Shown here piece after piece: positions 6,144-6,719 of a stretch of 6,719 bases of DNA (position 1 is its first letter; the number at the start of each line of letters is the position of its first letter). Position numbers and translations under genes: made by a program. The notes below the pieces were generated by a model. It saw only the letters and a list, made by a program, of their open reading frames with translations. It was not told the DNA's origin and did not search any database. Origin of the DNA: SAR324 cluster bacterium (lineage in GTDB: Bacteria > SAR324 > NAC60-12); assembly GCA_028822475.1 (NCBI GenBank), contig JAPKDT010000114.1, positions 1 to 6,719 of the forward strand, read 5' to 3'.

Positions 6144-6341
6144 TTAATTTGTTGATAGATCAAGTTTGAACGCAAGACGGTATATTTGAACGCCGAAACT
6201 ATCTACTTTACCAGCTAATTCTAATTCTAGCAAGGTAGCCAGCAAGATATTCATTTCAATTTTGGTTTGTGAGTGAATTGCGTCGATTTCCTCAATTCCG
6301 TCATTCAGGGCTAAAACAATCTTCTTTTGTATTTCATTCAA
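6144..6341 (-). CDS. dprA: DprA C-terminal winged-helix domain, in the -1 frame
   Basis: The 65 residues from LNEIQKKIVLALNDG to the stop look like the small winged-helix domain that normally closes DprA: a helix-turn-helix with IDAIHSQTKIEMNILLATLLELELAGKV, the usual L-x-x-L-E-L-x-G-x-V pattern, then a short beta wing (FGVQIYRL). It lies one base back from the main dprA frame and overlaps its stop codon. The frame is open further upstream into the A-run (K-N-T-V-D-L-N-E), so it is best read as the continuation of dprA. Separate translation would need the TTG at 6339-6341 and has no clear ribosome binding site. The domain is of uncertain role in DNA uptake and is absent from some DprA proteins, so DprA might work without it. 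Confidence 0.75.
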   Translation of the reverse strand: MNEIQKKIVLALNDGIEEIDAIHSQTKIEMNILLATLLELELAGKVDSFGVQIYRLAFKLDLSTN

Positions 6342-6719
6342 ATCAACCGTATTTTTTTTAATCCTGATTGAGTAGTTTCGAAATCAAAAGTAAGTTGAGT
6401 AGTAGAAGCAGAAAAAAGTGATAATTCTTCTAAAATATCGGCGACACTGCAAATCAGTTTAGCGTGTTGACGTGCGATCAAACTGTTAGTACCGGAACTT
6501 GCAGAGGAATCAACACGTCCCGGCAGGGCGAACACTTCTCTGTTTTGCTCAAGTGCAAACGTAGCCGTGATTTTTGCACCGCTTTTTTTACGCGCTTCGG
6601 TTACTACAATTCCTATCGATAAACCGCGGATGACACGATTCCAGATAGGAAAATCAAGAGCAAGAGTTTTTACACCAAGGTGAAATTCTGAAACCAACGC
6701 TGCATCTTTTAAAATTTCC
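6338..6719 (-). CDS. dprA: DNA-processing protein DprA, 5' end outside the window
   Basis: DprA (Smf) binds incoming single-stranded DNA and loads RecA during natural transformation. The visible part is the second half of the Rossmann-like domain and is open to the window edge. The edge reads EILKDAALVSEFHLG, then FPIWNRVIRGLSIGIVVTEA (about positions 6650-6590), KKSGAKITATFALEQNREVFALPG and SGTNSLI. These match the family pattern FPxRNRxIxGLSxxVxVxEAxxxSGxxITAxxAxxxxRxVxAxPG...GTNxLI. The TTG at 6695-6697 is not the start, since conserved sequence continues past it. In this frame the protein ends at TGA 6338-6340 after GLKKIRLI, just before the winged-helix domain, which continues in the -1 frame. 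The core needed for DNA binding appears intact. Confidence 0.93.
   Translation of the reverse strand, partial: EILKDAALVSEFHLGVKTLALDFPIWNRVIRGLSIGIVVTEARKKSGAKITATFALEQNREVFALPGRVDSSASSGTNSLIARQHAKLICSVADILEELSLFSASTTQLTFDFETTQSGLKKIRLI
6353..6359 (-). other. A_AAA_AAA slippery heptamer at the dprA frame break
   Basis: The minus strand reads GGA TTA AAA AAA ATA in the dprA frame, with eight consecutive A at 6359-6352. The last A of TTA and the two AAA codons form the same kind of heptamer used by E. coli dnaX (A_AAA_AAG). A -1 slip gives LKK-NTVDLNEIQ and joins the winged-helix domain. An AGGA sits only two bases upstream of the heptamer, closer than the roughly 10-base spacing of dnaX, and no strong downstream hairpin is evident. 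Confidence 0.5.

Overview
The window comes from a Gram-negative-looking bacterium with moderately AT-rich DNA that uses the standard code: the intact genes use TGG for Trp, and TGA ends ribF and the U32 gene. I cannot assign a phylum. There are two regions on opposite strands that converge near position 2200.

The right two-thirds (about 2221 to the right edge, all on the minus strand) is a compact housekeeping block. In transcription order it holds the 3' part of dprA (DNA-uptake protein), a 310-residue membrane-anchored coiled-coil protein of unknown function, a CcmA-like ABC ATPase, a peptidase-U32-family protein whose start overlaps the ATPase stop by one base, and, after 135 bases with a possible promoter of its own, ribF (flavokinase/FAD synthetase). 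Spacings of 18, 33 and -1 bases suggest that the first four genes are co-transcribed. No CcmB-type permease is present, so the ATPase either works with a distant permease or has another role.

The left third (1 to about 2200, plus strand) looks like an accessory island in decay. An intact gene for an AllA-like (ureidoglycolate lyase fold) protein is followed by three broken small genes: a PhnB/YjdN-type VOC remnant with a nonsense codon in its first residues, a DHFR/RibD-C-type reductase split by a one-base frame change, and a second VOC (glyoxalase/bleomycin-resistance fold) remnant with five stop codons and three frame changes. The VOC remnants are still readable: residue strings such as DAGDG, PPAEITVHPGD and QDHGWGLVTF appear in successive frames.

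The most notable structural feature is shared by two split genes. In dprA and in the reductase, the reading frame breaks exactly at an A_AAA_AAA heptamer in the zero frame, and a -1 slip there would restore the full-length protein. This could be programmed or transcriptional slippage, real one-base deletions, or homopolymer sequencing error. An in-frame run of eight A in the intact U32 gene argues against a uniform undercalling error. I see no CRISPR array, tRNA, rRNA, insertion sequence or convincing terminator, and no clearly new multi-gene system.
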